From Cyclina sinensis (lineage: Eukaryota; Mollusca; Bivalvia; Venerida; Veneridae), in NCBI GenBank assembly GCA_012932295.1, contig JAAONU010000004.1:8069030-8133029 (forward strand): 64,000 nt of DNA. Reading direction: 5' to 3'. A program made the position numbers and the translations under genes. Below the pieces are notes generated by a model. It was not told where the DNA came from, made no database searches, and saw nothing but the letters and a program-made list of their open reading frames with translations. Shown in pieces: positions 32,301-41,260 of this stretch. Position 1 is the first letter of the stretch. Each line of letters opens with the position of its first letter.

Positions 32301-35300
32301 CCTGGAAAATGGGGATACAGCGCCCGAACTGATATAAAGATTGATGTTTTAGAGAAAGCTAAATGGTTCCGATTTCCATATCCAGGTACTTCAGCAAGTA
32401 CACACGCACTCGTGCGCACACAAACGAATGCATGTATGTTTCGTTTTGATCCTTCAAGTGGAGCAGAGTTATGGCTCTTGATTTCGTAAAAACTCGCTTC
32501 CAAACACTTTGTGTCACACAGTTAGCCAGCACTTTAGTTTCAGGGTCATAAAACTTTACAGGAATATAAACCAGGAAGTAAAGTTACCTGTTTTTTCAAT
32601 TAATTTATAAATACCTTTACCACATGTCTAGTTTATATATTGTTCAAATCAGCTTTAAAGCGACTGACTCACAAAATTTTGCTGAAATTTTATATTCTTT
32701 CAAATTTAAGAGGATTTAATATACTATGGAAAAAAATATAATATTATGCTTCTATACACCATGAAAAAGGAAGAAAAATGTTTTTATTTAACCAGGATTC
32801 GAACCCACGACCTTTCGTTCAGTAAAATATAGAACGACGACTTACACCACTGAGCCACGGCATCTAGCTATTAGACTGTCTCAAAATTAATCTTATAACT
32901 AAAGTATCTACCCCGAGACTAACGGGGTAAATTTTTTACCGATAAAAGTGTGTAAAACTTTATATTTTGATGTTTTTTCTGGAACAAAAACTGAGTCAGT
33001 AACTTAGTTTAAATATGTTCTTCACGATTACAGCAAGAATTTCAAGATGTATAAACATTTTCTTTTTATCATCGTCTGTGCGTCAGTCGCTTTAATTCCT
33101 GACTGCCCTAAGAGAGAAAACAGCAAGGCTGAAAGTGCGATCATACATGCGCTATTCTTGCATAAAAGCTATATTTTTATTCTACAATAAAAGAAGCTCA
33201 TATTTAACACCCTATTACATTATACGCATATCTTAATTTCTTTAAAGTATTCATGTCGCCAAAACTTACTATACATAATTATATTCAGTAATCTGAAAGA
33301 CAAGTATGATATTTCGTGCATTTGCAAAATAAATTGAACATAAATTGTACAAAAGTTTACCGGAAAACCTTTCCGCATTGAAATTTACAATGAAAAGTAT
33401 ACACGTAACGTTCAAATGTTTTTTTTTTTAATCTAAAACAGCTTGCAACGTATGATTTGTCAAATTGTTTCAGCTGCCTTTAAGGTTATCATAAAACTTA
33501 ATTTGTCAATATTTTAAATTTCTGATACAAACGGTGACGTAGGCTATATCGTTACAGTTGTACCGAATAACACAGCTTATACCAATCAAAGGGTGCAAAA
33601 TAATGTGCCCAAAATCCCCTCCCGAATCTAAGTATTAAATACGTTCCTGATATTTTGTCAGTGAAGCGAAACAATTAAATATCTCGTGCATCGAACTCGT
33701 AATTTAATTCCTACACATCCGAACCCCGCCCATATTTACTTCACTGATGAAATATAGTAACTAATGTGTTGTTTCTTATAAACTTTTGTTAAAAATCAGA
33801 CGTTGACTGTAACCACAACCCTGTTTCAGGACAATGGGGGTTACCAACAGTTACTACAGCCAGTGTATTTGGAATGCTTGCTGGCGTCCTTGCGTCTATG
33901 ATTGAGTCTGTTGGAGACTACTACGCATGTGCGAGACTCTCAGGAGCTCCGCCCCCTCCTACCCACGCAGTGAATAGAGGAATCGGAATGGAAGGGATTG
34001 CTTGTATCTTGGCGGGGGCGTGGGGCTCAGGAAATGGAACAACATCATATAGTGAAAATATCGGCGCCATAGGAATAACAAAGGCATAGTACCTTATGAA
34101 TAAGAAATTAAAATCATTTTCAAATAAAATGTTTCTGTGCATTTTTATGTGTAGGGTAGTTAGTTTATATACGTTTAATTGCGTTTAACCTCTGTTCTTC
34201 TGTCCGTCTCTTGCCAAATCCTGTCCAAAGCCACTTCTATCAGAAAGATGATTTGATTCGACTAGACTTTTTAAGAATTTTTACCGGCGTTATACGAAGC
34301 TATCCTTGTGATATACGGGTAGATTAATTACATTGATTACCTTTGTGCCTGATTCTTAGTGGTGGTCTTATGTATGAAATGTGATTTTATCAAACTCATT
34401 CTATAGTGATATGCGACCCAAAATTTTAAGTGAGACTGCTTATAGAACGCCAGTGTTATAGCCCTTGCCATTTTGTCTCATAATTATTATTTCCTATAAT
34501 TACCCACATTTTAGCCATCTTGTTGAACGTAAACCTATATACATTTTTGTATAATTCTTATGCAACTTCTTTGCTTGTTACTTAAGACGTAAATCTAAAA
34601 GTTTAAGGGAAAGACCATCGCTGACGTTGAACTAACTAGTGGCAGAGTCATATTTTTGCTTTGATAGTTTTACTGCATGTATGTTCTTACTCATGTGTTT
34701 ATGTCAACAAAGCAGGTGTGTTTAAACTTTAAATTTAACACGATCCATTTCCTCCTAATATCTAAAATTGATTAACTTTTCTACGTCTTTGTTTCAGGTG
34801 GGCAGTCTGCGTGTTGTCCAGATTGGTGGAATACTGATGCTGATACTGGGTTGCCTGGGAAAATTTGGCGCGCTTTTTGCTACAATTCCGGGCCCTGTAA
34901 TCGGGGGAATGTTTATGATAACTTTTGGTACATTTTCGCTATTCTGTAGTTTTTACATTTGTAAGAAGACTTCAAATGTTTGTACCTTTCCTTAAAGTCT
35001 TAGCTTTTATGCAAATAAAAATAACAATTAATATTTTTATATTCATGTAATATATACAGTGGTAAAAAGGCATCAGCTTACGCCGAAATTACCGATTTTA
35101 TTTCTGTTTTTAATCTGACAACAATCAGAGAGACATACATACAGACAGAAAAAAAAACAATTTTATTTCAGTCATTTAAACTTTTGAAGACATAACAGAA
35201 GCATCTAAGATATAAGATATCAGCGAACAGTAGTTTACTTAATTTACTTTTTATATTGGTAAATAATAGTTGATAGTTTTATCATAGAAACAATATAAGC

Positions 35301-36544
35301 TTCCATTTTTCTTATAGGTATGGTCACGGCTGTGGGACTGACTAACTTACAGTATGTAAATATGAACTCTCCCAGAAATATTTTTATTCTTGGTGTGTCT
35401 ATGTTCTTTGGGTTCAGTATGCCGGTTTGGATGGCCGCGAATCCATCCGCTATCAACACTGGTAAGGTCCACAAGAGTCTAACATGTATCTTTATTCGTA
35501 GTGATAAATGTAACTTAAGCGGACATTCTTTTTTACAATTGAACGTAGACTGTATGTCCAAATAATAGCCTCGGCCACGTTTTACAAAAAAATAACAAAT
35601 GCCTTAAATTAAAGCTTGCGTGTCATAAGCTGATTTTGCGATGTGTTTTATTGAGAAAACAGAGCTTACCTTTTTTGGAATTAAAGTATATAGCAAATAT
35701 TATGTTTGTTTGTATTAAAGGCATTTTTGAAAAAATTGCTTTGAGAAATTTGAGACTTTTGAATGTCTGACCGTTATTCTACATGACAAAAAATACAAAA
35801 TTAATCGTCTAGCTTGGTAGTGATGGAACAATCAAATTGTCTCCCCTTTTGTTTCAGGAAGTGACATTGATCAGATACTGTCCGTTTTACTTAGCACTAG
35901 CATGTTTGTGGGTGGGGCTATTGGTTTTATTCTTGACAACACGATTCCAGGTAAGTAACTTAACGTGATAAAACCACTTCTGATTATTGTTCACCTTTGA
36001 AAAGAAACTACAAGTATTTTGTCTGTCGGCCTGCATTTTATGAACAATATGAAACGGCATTTCAAGTAAAACTGGAAGTACTTTAATGTCAGAAGCAGAC
36101 GTTTATTCTTACTGTATGTGTGCGTGTATGTGTGCGTGTTAAGTGTGCGTACGTACGTGCTTGTGTAATTGTGTGTATGTGTTTTGTTTTCTTTATTTTG
36201 AAGCAAAATTGAGGATTGTCTACTTTCAAAATTTGTATTTATTATAACCAGGTACAGACGAAGAGAGAGGGATACGTAAGTGGAGAAAACTAACGGCGGA
36301 AGACGACAATTCTACGTCACATAGTAGGATGTATATATACGATATTCCTTTCATCCAGAAATATTTAAACAGACTTGAAATAGTGAAATATATACCATTT
36401 TGTCCGGGATTTATGAGGAAATTTCACGGAACTACGCATGCGCACCAAAGTGACAGTGACAAAAGGACTACAGCAAATGAGATGTATGGAGTTGAAAATA
36501 CCGCTGTAGAAATTTCTGATGATGAGTACAACACGAAGATCTGA
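20233..36544 (+). CDS. SLC23 / nucleobase-ascorbate transporter (NAT/NCS2 family), 12 coding exons, 623 aa
   Basis: Exons are 20233-20370, 25787-25944, 26244-26347, 27075-27163, 30821-31002, 31717-31846, 32229-32385, 33830-34083, 34798-34927, 35318-35461, 35858-35950 and 36252-36544. All phases join without a frameshift. The family is a 14-helix plasma-membrane transporter coupled to Na+ or H+; members carry ascorbate (SVCT1/2) or purines/pyrimidines. Visible marks are the TM1 QH pair (LLLGFQ|HYLT, split by intron 1), [55 protein letters not shown], the NAT signature [27 protein letters not shown] and FILDNTIPG. Human SVCT1/2 are 598/650 aa, so length is normal. The signature starts with Glu where vertebrate ascorbate carriers have Pro, so a nucleobase substrate is possible. 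The tail after 36252 is cytosolic and acidic. Intron 8 uses a GC donor, and intron 4 is mostly minisatellite. Confidence 0.93.
23060..23640. repeat. Degenerate dispersed repeat, about three copies of a 155-bp unit
   Basis: The motif ACTTG(G/A)AATA-TTGCTT followed by GGCACAGTTGTAAG and a TTTTTAGAGTTCAGCCC-like end recurs near 23205, 23360 and 23515. It is preceded by AACTCGAGCTATTATGATCGC, resembling a dispersed repeat I associate with bivalves. Coding origin is unknown. Confidence 0.4.
24155..24450 (+). mobile_element. tRNA-derived SINE, apparently full length
   Basis: The tRNA-like head at 24155-24228 has a perfect 7-bp acceptor pairing (GGAGCGG / CCGCTCC), an A box TGGTCCAGTGG and a B box GAGTTCGATCC, but the anticodon stem is broken. 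The body has TCTTTCGGATGAGACTTTAA and ACCGAGGTCCC, a conserved SINE central domain of the Nin-DC/Meta type. A tail GGGGGCGTCGGTCATATGGG ends in GATA repeats. It is nested in the 24-bp repeat region of SLC23 intron 1. The family name is inferred from memory. Confidence 0.75.
25787..25944 (+). CDS. SLC23 coding exon 2
   Basis: Starts [20 protein letters not shown] after TTTCTTTCAG. The His completes the TM1 QH motif. It ends in phase 2 at GTAAGA. Confidence 0.93.
26244..26347 (+). CDS. SLC23 coding exon 3
   Basis: Encodes [20 protein letters not shown] and NWQC, matching TM3 (LPLFQASAFAFLVPAKAIL in human SVCT1). It ends in phase 1 at GTATGG. Confidence 0.9.
27075..27163 (+). CDS. SLC23 coding exon 4
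   Basis: Encodes the extracellular loop ending [11 protein letters not shown] (human WHPRIREVQGA). Phase 0, GTAAAT donor. Confidence 0.88.
27318..30757. repeat. 36-bp minisatellite array filling SLC23 intron 4
   Basis: A head-to-tail array of a 36-bp unit whose core is CAGCTGGCATACATGCATTG. From 27318 to about 28050 the units are diverged (CTTGTTTGTAGCT ending). From 28055 to 30750 they are homogeneous (CTTGATATTAGTT ending), about 75 units. A 32-bp variant (CATACATTGCAGCGTG) recurs and marks a 176-bp higher-order repeat at about 28801, 28977 and 29153. Because 36 is divisible by 3 and the unit lacks stops in several frames, frames of up to about 230 codons arise on both strands; they are not genes. 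Confidence 0.97.
30821..31002 (+). CDS. SLC23 coding exon 5
   Basis: Encodes [20 protein letters not shown] and [16 protein letters not shown], matching human [20 protein letters not shown]. It begins only 64 bp after the minisatellite ends. Phase 2, GTGAGT donor. Confidence 0.95.
31717..31846 (+). CDS. SLC23 coding exon 6
   Basis: Encodes [20 protein letters not shown] to IFSLFP (human LLIILFSQYLRNL...IFKMFP). Phase 0, GTAAGT donor. Confidence 0.93.
32229..32385 (+). CDS. SLC23 coding exon 7
   Basis: Encodes [20 protein letters not shown] and [15 protein letters not shown] to FRFPYP. This is a TM segment plus the conserved DVLPxDP loop. Phase 1, GTACTT donor. Confidence 0.95.
32658..33092. 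mobile_element. 435-bp TA-flanked MITE carrying a tRNA-like segment
   Basis: Ends AAGCGACTGACTCACA and (complement) AAGCGACTGACGCACA lie between TA dinucleotides (32656-32657 and 33093-33094). On the minus strand at about 32802-32872 there is an A box TGGCTCAGTGG and a B box GGGTTCGAATCC, as in a tRNA or SINE head. It lies in SLC23 intron 7. Confidence 0.65.
33830..34083 (+). CDS. SLC23 coding exon 8 (substrate-binding region)
   Basis: Encodes [39 protein letters not shown] and the NAT signature [10 protein letters not shown]. The donor is GC (AAAG then GCATAG); reading to the nearby GT would create an in-frame stop. Phase 0 fits exon 9. Confidence 0.93.
34798..34927 (+). CDS. SLC23 coding exon 9
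   Basis: Encodes [20 protein letters not shown] to GGMFMITF (human VGSRRVVQYGAAIMLVLG). Phase 1, GTACAT donor. Confidence 0.95.
35318..35461 (+). CDS. SLC23 coding exon 10
   Basis: Encodes [20 protein letters not shown] and [15 protein letters not shown] (human [20 protein letters not shown]). Phase 1, GTAAGG donor. Confidence 0.95.
35858..35950 (+). CDS. SLC23 coding exon 11
   Basis: Encodes [20 protein letters not shown] and FILDNTIP, matching human [20 protein letters not shown]. Phase 1, GTAAGT donor. Confidence 0.95.
36120..36182. repeat. TG-rich low-complexity tract
   Basis: Alternating TG/CG/TA runs, including GTGCGTACGTACGTGC, lie in SLC23 intron 11. The sequence type is prone to Z-DNA formation. 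Confidence 0.6.
36252..36544 (+). CDS. SLC23 coding exon 12 and stop
   Basis: Encodes [12 protein letters not shown], then [20 protein letters not shown] and FCPGF (human [26 protein letters not shown]), then an acidic tail ending at TGA 36542-36544. Confidence 0.93.
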
Positions 36545-37620
36545 GTAGTCCCCAGAGCCTTTTCAGCTTTTTAGTGCTTTTTATTATCAATATCTTGAAA
36601 TTATTAGTTATCGTGAATGTAGAATTTTAATTACGGATTATATTCTAGTAATCATATTGAGTAGCGGCAGGTTCGGAAGGGAGGTACCATCTAATCATTT
36701 ATCGGCCTAAAGTTTCAAACACCAGGAGATCACAGAATTAAGGTCTGGGAAATATTTACTACTCGGAGGGCTTGTTGTTAGACTCGGTAATTAACAAACA
36801 AGGCAAACTAGTGACCAATACAATTTATTTTAGAAGTGTAGGTTTAATATTGCATTTATTTATAAGACAATATTTTATTAGATCTGTAAATCTTTAAAAA
36901 AGTAACCAGTTTGAAAACTATTTATAGAGACTATTAAACTTTGAAATATTTATGTTTTAACGAGTTGGAACGACAAAGTCGTGTAAGAGCAAGGACTAAG
37001 TCCTTATTAAGGTCAAGGCTAAGCCTTGAGAGTGTTCTGACCTTGAGGTGCAGAGCCCAACTGATTAAAAACTACAGAATTTCTGTATTTACAGCCTTCA
37101 AGACCAGTACGCAATCAAGCTATTGGCTGGTCGGTGAGTAAACAAGTTATTTGGTCGAAGTAATCCAATGAAACATTAACCAATGAAAATAAAGAAAGTA
37201 AACCAATTAATCGATCAAAAAGCTCGTAATAAATGACCATTCGAGAGAACGTACAAAATGTCAGCGCCCATAAAGAAAATTAAAGAAAAGTTGACCATGG
37301 TAAAATACCAAAAATAGTTATAAAAATTCTGTCCTATTACAATATAAACACGTTTGTTATTTATTTGGTTCCCGGTCAGTGGCGAAAATCGGAAACCATT
37401 ATCGTTTTTTTTTTTTTTAATTTCTGCCGAGGAAATAGGTATGTGAAAAATCGCCTCACGTGCAAAACTTAGAATATTAAACAAACCTTATATATATCTA
37501 ATCATTTCTTACCTTAGTTTTTACCTCATTAAACATGTTAGACATATCGTGGAGTAATTTTTTCAATAATATTGTAAAAAAGCAGACTTTTTCATGAAGC
37601 CATGACTTGAAAACGAAAGA
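36545..37620. other. SLC23 3' flank and intergenic region
   Basis: No coding sequence is recognised. It holds a cluster of short perfect hairpins and two nuclear-receptor-like sites (36970-37046) and a poly-T/poly-A tract near 37406. Confidence 0.5.
36970..37046. promoter_or_regulatory. Hairpin cluster with two inverted ERR/SF-1-like sites
   Basis: Three successive perfect stems with 3-nt loops: ACGAC-AAA-GTCGT, AAGGAC-TAA-GTCCTT and TCAAGGC-TAA-GCCTTGA. TTAAGGTCA (37007-37015, +) and TCAAGGTCA (37038-37046, -) fit the TNAAGGTCA monomer site of estrogen-related receptors. Function is inferred only. Confidence 0.35.
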
Positions 37621-37662
37621 AAGATAAGTTCTTTACACCACGACGTTAAATAACGTAAGGTT

Positions 37663-37704
37663 TGACGTCATCTCTGACGTATAAACGTCATAGTTACTGA
37701 CGTC
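37663..37704. promoter_or_regulatory. CRE cluster upstream of small gene copy A
   Basis: TGACGTCA at 37663-37670 and TGACGTC at 37698-37704, with a TGACGT at 37675. Both main sites are preserved, at matching spacing, upstream of copy B. This suggests CREB/ATF control. Confidence 0.5.
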
Positions 37705-37769
37705 TACAGTTTAAACGCTTCGCAATAAGGAACAACACTTATAAAATTTATTTAGCTTAATAACTTAAA

Positions 37770-37920
37770 ATGGGCGCATGTTTAGGAAAAATCAAAAGCA
37801 ACAAAGTTTTGCCTTCGACATCAGAGGATGAAATACGCAAAAGGCAGACAAAGTCGTCCGGGAAACACCAGAGAAAGGATCCAGTAAATCCTGACGACAT
37901 GATAAAACAACTTGAAGAAG
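37770..37920 (+). CDS. Copy A exon 1
   Basis: 50 codons plus one base, GTATAA donor. Nearly identical to copy B exon 1 (41110-41260). Confidence 0.75.
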
Positions 37921-38601
37921 GTATAACAAATTTTATTTCCTTTTTCTTCTAGTTATGTATCAGATCCTCCTCTTCTAACAATAAGAGAGAAAACACGTTC
38001 TGGTTTATTATTTCTTAATTTGTGACAATGTGATTCTCTTTTATATCCTTTGTATTGTTTCCAGCTCACATCGAAGAGCCTAAAATAACCACAGGTGGGG
38101 TTTCGTTTACCGTTGATCTAAAGGAGGGTGACCCCTCAAGAATGCCCTCAAGGCTAGCTGACCGCCTGGACGGAGCCATCTCTCCTGAAGACGGTACACA
38201 TAAGGTCTATATTTAATATGATAAATCTATATCTTGGTCTAAAATTTTCAACAACAAAAACAGTAATAATAATGACAAAAGCAAAACACAAAACAGAACC
38301 GTTTTTCATTGTCATAAAGCTAGAAGGCAATAATTTGTTTGTATGTCTCAAGGCATTATTTGGCACAATGTCTTTTTTAAGTCTTACTAAATATTATAGA
38401 TTTATGTTTAAGACTTGCTTGTCTGGTTTTGATTTTTGTTTCTTAGAACTAAAACTTTCGCTTTGTCTGCTATTATGATCTTGCAACGGTGTATTACTAT
38501 AGGTCACATATACGTCTGAAGAAAAAGAATTGCTGGCAGAACTCATGCGTGACGACATTTTGCGGGAGCGGAGCGAGAAGGCTCGCCGAGGATGCTGCTA
38601 G
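37770..38601 (+). CDS. Small MGAC-type protein gene, copy A (3 exons, possibly decaying)
   Basis: Exons are 37770-37920, 38065-38204 and 38503-38601, giving 129 codons. MGACLGK suggests N-myristoylation at Gly2 and palmitoylation at Cys4, so membrane attachment is likely. The rest is charged and probably soluble: a Lys/Ser-rich linker, the block ITTGGVSFTVDLKEGDPSRM and a C-terminal charged helix (SEEKELLAELM, RSEKARRG). I do not recognise the family; a distant likeness to stathmin-domain-containing protein 1 (MGC start, GG-F-V-L block, charged helix) is speculative. Compared with copy B, the intron 2 donor is GTCTAT instead of GTATGT, and an 11-bp length difference near the C-terminus shifts the frame into an early TAG. 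Confidence 0.6.
38065..38204 (+). CDS. Copy A exon 2
   Basis: Follows TTGTTTCCAG and encodes AHIEEPKITTGGVSFTVDLK and onward. The donor GTCTAT is poor. Confidence 0.7.
38503..38601 (+). CDS. Copy A exon 3
   Basis: Encodes VTYTSEEKELLAELMRDDIL, RERSEKARRG, then CC and TAG. After the shared RRG the sequence no longer aligns in frame with copy B. Confidence 0.6.
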   Translation, partial: VTYTSEEKELLAELMRDDILRERSEKARRGCC

Positions 38602-40420
38602 AAGTGGAGCGGCACAAAATCCAACGGGTAATATATATTTGTATATGTAAATTAACTTATTCATTACTAATTTTATTCTACATCGCTATAGAAAAATTTT
38701 TTTTGGAACTTGTATTTATATTTATCTGTCCTCAATGTGCGCCTCTTGGGTTTCAAACCAGAAGTATTGCCAAAAATGTCGGATATGAAAGGTCACATGG
38801 GCCCGTTCTTTTTCTTTTTGATTACTGGCCATTACATTATGTGAAATATATCAGTATGTGTGTTTTTCTTTTATTTTGACGTTAATCTTTTATTAGAGTT
38901 TGATACACAGCTATCCAGTTAGAGGTATAGGTGCATTAGTTTCTAAATTTCTTCTTCAAAGGATGAGCACCAAAGGTAAAGTGATAGTGCGCTTTTATGA
39001 CAATCTGTGTCTTTTCATTTCAGATGAGAGTCACAGCGAGGCAGAATCTAGAAAACAAATAGTCGTAAAAATTGAATCAATTTTGAACAAAAAATTATAT
39101 TTGCTATTAATAGATTTAAAACTTGATGCTTGTCTTTGTATCTCTTTGTCATTTCCATCGTCCAATCAAATGTGAGATAGACACTGGCAAACTGGAAATT
39201 ACGCATTTAAAAAAAGAACATAATTCTGTATTTCTCGCTTGCAACTGTATTTTTTTTCAAGTTAAGTACCATAACGCTGGCTTCTGATGATAGGTACCTC
39301 AGATACTTTCATAATAGTCCAAGTAACACTAGCAAAATAAAATAAAAATCCCAAACATACCAAACTTAGTCAGAAAAACGCACTACATGTACATGGGTAG
39401 TTGAATCTTCGAAACAACAATGAATTTATTGTCGATTTTATAATATATATAAGTTGGTGGGACATGTGCACGAGATAGACATTGGTCATACGGACAGCTA
39501 GAGGGTAGATAACTCTTTCCAGCCTACTGACTTTTTATTACTGGTAGTCTACCTTTCTATAGAAATTGAATGTGATTAAACGGAGAAACTTTAACGAGGT
39601 TTGGGTTTATTGAGGACGGAAATTAAACAATTAAAGATACCTCAAATGCAATTTTTTTACATGTAAGCGAAGTTGTAGACACCTGCGATATGCGACCTGG
39701 ACAGTACGTGCACGAAGATTTTCTTTATAAAGTCACAAAACAGAACAAAAGACTGGTCCCGAGAACAATCACGCCGTAAATTTCAACGAATGCAAATGAT
39801 TGCCATTGCATTTAAACTTCAGAAAACATTTTTATTTAGTGCAGTCAAATAATGGGAGTATCTTTGAAACTCTTAACTTATTACAAAATGTATTTAGAAT
39901 ACAAGTCTTAAACAGTGGAAGAAATATACATTTTTTTCACGAAACGAATAAAAATTAACATCGGAGGTTACTATGGAATATTTCCCTTGAACTAGGGTTT
40001 TTTCTATTTGATCAAAGTTTCTTTCCGAAAAATCAGTGATGCGTTTAATTCTTAAGATTTTTAGATGCAATGAAAAACAGCTTATGAAAGATCAGATTAT
40101 TTTGGAGTAATGGTCCAGGCAATAATTCAAGGGGCAATAACTCAAATAATATACGCAAATCTATGATTTTAAAGCATGTTCAATTCTTATGGGACAATCC
40201 ATGGATGGAATTCGAAGAAGTTCTTATCAACAGTATTTATTTAAAATGAACATCCAGAAACGATTAATATTTTTTTAGAACGTTCAACATTCAAAAAAAA
40301 ACAATGTCTGGCTTGTCCATCATTTACATCTAAAAAGAACTATCTGAAAACTTCAACATCTTCAACAAACATTCTTTTATCAACTGGCTTTTAATATCAA
40401 CAAAATTAGTTAAGTTTAAA

Positions 40421-40625
40421 TTTGTTTATTTTACATCGATTGGTAAGCAAGTTCTTTCAATTTATATTAATCCCCCTCAATGACTGATTCGGCCCGAGTT
40501 CAAACCAGTTCTCGCCCCGTAAGTAAGTGTGGAAATTCACTACTGATTGTCACTTCTGGAGGGATTCGAACCAGCGACTTCCGGATCGCGGGTCCGAGAG
40601 TCTTACCCCTCAACCACTGGTCCTC
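40421..40625 (-). mobile_element. tRNA-derived SINE, second family (minus strand)
   Basis: On the minus strand there is an A-box-like GGACCAGTGGTTGAGG and a B box GGTTCGAATCCC, then a body and a tail GGGATTAATATAAATTGAAA followed by GAACTTGCTT. The same tail and body occur at 60738-60941 on the plus strand, so this is one SINE family. Confidence 0.7.
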
Positions 40626-41002
40626 ATCCGAAACAGAGTCATTGGGTTATTCAGCTTCAATATTGAACTCAATATTTGGCAATGGGCAGTAACCTCATGT
40701 CTTCGGCGGGTTCGCGATTATCTGACGAGTAACCGAGTACAAAATTTGACTCGATTCACCCCTAGTTTAGATTTTCTAAAAATCTCTCCTTTAAACTTGT
40801 CATAGTGCAACATCAAGCATGTGTCCTGCTGGTGCTAATGCTTACCTTATATTCATTCAAGGCAATTATTAATTAAAATAATTCTGAAGCAATCAGTACT
40901 TCAGTATACTGTGTTAGTAATATGCATGTGTGACTGTGTTACAGGTTTCTATATGCCGGTAACAGAGTACCTAAACACCATGACGTTAAACAACGTAAAG
41001 TT

Positions 41003-41044
41003 TGACGTCATCGCTGACGAATTAATTTCATAGTTACTGACGTC
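41003..41044. promoter_or_regulatory. CRE cluster upstream of small gene copy B
   Basis: TGACGTCA at 41003-41010 and TGACGTC at 41038-41044, 66-107 bp before the ATG, mirroring copy A. The spacing between the two sites is unchanged. Confidence 0.5.
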
Positions 41045-41109
41045 TACACTTTCAACGCTTCGCAACAAGGAACAACACGTATACATATAATTCAACTTAA
41101 TAACATATA

Positions 41110-41260
41110 ATGGGCGCATGTCTAGGAAAAATCAAAAGCAACAAGGTTTTGCCTTCGACATCAGAGGATGAAATACGCAAAAGGCAGACAAAGTCGTCCG
41201 GAAAACACCAGAGACAGGATCCAGTAAATCCTGACGACATGATGAAACAACTTGAAGAAG
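41110..41260 (+). CDS. Copy B exon 1
   Basis: 50 codons plus one base, GTATAT donor. Confidence 0.8.

Larger units (their letters stand above)
37625..39565. repeat. Left copy of a tandem segmental duplication
   Basis: Promoter, exons and part of the 3' flank of copy A align with about 40965-42955. The ATG-to-ATG offset is 3340 bp. The match is strongest in exons and promoter and decays in introns and flank. Confidence 0.75.

Noticed and set aside
32225..32503. 92-codon minus-strand frame
   Set aside because: Antisense shadow of SLC23 exon 7.
34084..34089. Reading exon 8 through to GCATAG as a natural stop
   Set aside because: The signature is followed in all relatives by VGSxRVVQ, found intact at 34798 in the right phase; the truncated reading would lose the last helices.
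33921..34142. 73-codon minus-strand frame
   Set aside because: Antisense shadow of SLC23 exon 8.
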